Source of the DNA: Alphaproteobacteria bacterium
GTDB taxonomy: Bacteria; Pseudomonadota; Alphaproteobacteria; RF32; CAG-239
Direction of reading: 5' to 3'
Assembly (NCBI GenBank): GCA_015062535.1
Contig: SUUK01000002.1
Coordinates: 162,724-226,723, forward strand
Length of the DNA stretch: 64,000 nt
In this document: positions 63,573-64,000 of the stretch, piece by piece
How the letters are laid out: each line of letters starts with the position of its first letter
Position numbering within the stretch: position 1 is the first letter of the stretch
Translations under genes and position numbers: made by a program
Notes under the pieces: generated by a model
What the model saw: the letters and a program-made list of their open reading frames with translations, nothing else
Database searches by the model: none
Told to the model about the DNA's origin: nothing

Positions 63573-63891
63573 TTTTTATCTCCCTGATTTCGTAAATATT
63601 AGCATAAAAGAGAGAGTATGTCAACAAAGATTGTTTAAGAGATGATTATAAAAAAGTACTTAAAAAGTACTTTTTAGAGAGAGGGGTAGACTTTTTGAGG
63701 TACCATACATACATTGGCTTTCTCTTTTAGAACATCAGAAATTTTGACTTTTATATTAAAACCAATGGGGGTAATGTTTGTGTATTAGCATCGATAAATA
63801 GTAGAGTTAAGGGATTGTTCTAATTTTATTGACTTAAGGTGTTTTTTATGATATATCTAGGGTATATTGGAGATTAAGAAGGAGATTAAAC
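63573..63891. other. Divergent intergenic region of about 320 bases
   Basis: Contains the direct repeat AAAAGTACTT-AAAAAGTACTT near 63650-63675, and on the plus strand a promoter for the final gene: TTGACT (63829-63834) and TATATC (63852-63857), spaced by 17 bases. No coding region or RNA gene is seen otherwise. Confidence 0.6.
63829..63857 (+). promoter_or_regulatory. Promoter of the last gene
   Basis: TTGACT and TATATC with 17-base spacing, followed about 20 bases later by an AAGGAG ribosome-binding site and an ATG. Confidence 0.6.
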
Positions 63892-64000
63892 ATGGTTAGT
63901 ATTGTTCCGATTGTTACAGCAACAGCGGCGTTAAATACTGCAGCAATGGCGAGGATTGTACAACTTAGAAATAATCCAGAATACAGAAAAGCTGTTGCAG
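63892..64000 (+). CDS. Start of an unknown gene (3' end outside window)
   Basis: An open frame of 36 residues to the end of the window, starting MVSIVPIVTATAALNTAA, with AAGGAG 7 bases before the ATG and a promoter upstream. A mildly hydrophobic Ala/Thr-rich N-terminus might be a signal or membrane segment. Too short to classify. Confidence 0.6.
   Translation, partial: MVSIVPIVTATAALNTAAMARIVQLRNNPEYRKAVA

Noticed and set aside
63640..63680. AAAAGTACTT direct repeat as an operator
   Set aside because: Only two short copies in AT-rich DNA; not enough support for a regulator site.

Overview
The window looks like a chromosomal segment of an AT-rich, Gram-negative bacterium, most likely a low-GC, host-associated (gut-type) Alphaproteobacterium. 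Supporting signs are the perM/DUF2066 pair, the DUF502, DUF2333 and DUF192 proteins, MurJ, NfuA, a type V autotransporter, OprB-like and OmpA-type envelope proteins, AmpG/Bax-type peptidoglycan recycling genes and an acetate-forming pta-ackA pair. The taxonomic call is an inference from gene content and base composition. I saw no insertion sequence, CRISPR array, prophage or rRNA gene.

Layout. 1-6.4 kb: 3' part of typA, an OmpA-like lipoprotein, a GtrII-type glucosyltransferase and gyrB. 6.5-11.9 kb (minus strand): a seven-gene operon (NadM-like adenylyltransferase, CofE-like ligase, DUF5662-like protein, PnuC transporter, nucleoside deoxyribosyltransferase-like protein, radical SAM protein, outer-membrane porin). 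It begins with a structured RNA leader, and a second copy of the same fold lies between its first two genes. 12-18 kb: a putative NlpC/CHAP-like protein, perM/DUF2066, pta-ackA. 18-23.6 kb: a large autotransporter, an unknown GC-richer gene and a small membrane protein. 23.6-28.3 kb (minus): serS with an HD phosphohydrolase, an AMMECR1-like membrane protein and an M49-like zinc peptidase. 28.6-31.9 kb: a repeat-rich lipoprotein of Bacteroidota-like character. 32-36.6 kb (minus): DHH phosphoesterase, divergent metK with a structured leader, DUF502, recJ. 36.6-42.4 kb (minus): three GtrII-type membrane glucosyltransferases and one GtrB-like bactoprenol glycosyltransferase, probably for decoration of a surface polysaccharide. 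42.5-52.5 kb: DUF192, a helicase with five 88-residue repeats, infA, an orphan sensor kinase, gloB, bax, nfuA, DUF2333, murJ. 52.6-57 kb (plus): a second GtrB-like transferase, ampG, a pentapeptide-repeat protein, a SagB-type nitroreductase and tRNA-Ser(GGA), followed by an array of decayed tRNA-Ser 3' fragments with terminators. 57.4-64 kb: small unknown genes, rpsU, an HD protein, secE-nusG standing alone, a macro-domain protein, a possible toxin/SUKH-immunity pair and the start of one more gene.

The most interesting system is the 6.5-11.9 kb operon. Two pseudoknot leaders with the same architecture but different stem sequences precede its first two genes. The promoter-proximal one can form alternative antiterminator and terminator/SD hairpins. 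The gene set (porin, PnuC, NadM, CofE-like, deoxyribosyltransferase, radical SAM) points to uptake and conversion of a pyridine- or nucleoside-like compound, so a metabolite-sensing riboswitch is a reasonable hypothesis. Three genes (21.5-22.9, 28.6-31.9 and 60.7-61.3 kb) are visibly richer in GC and lack a Shine-Dalgarno sequence, which suggests acquisition from a Bacteroidota-like donor.
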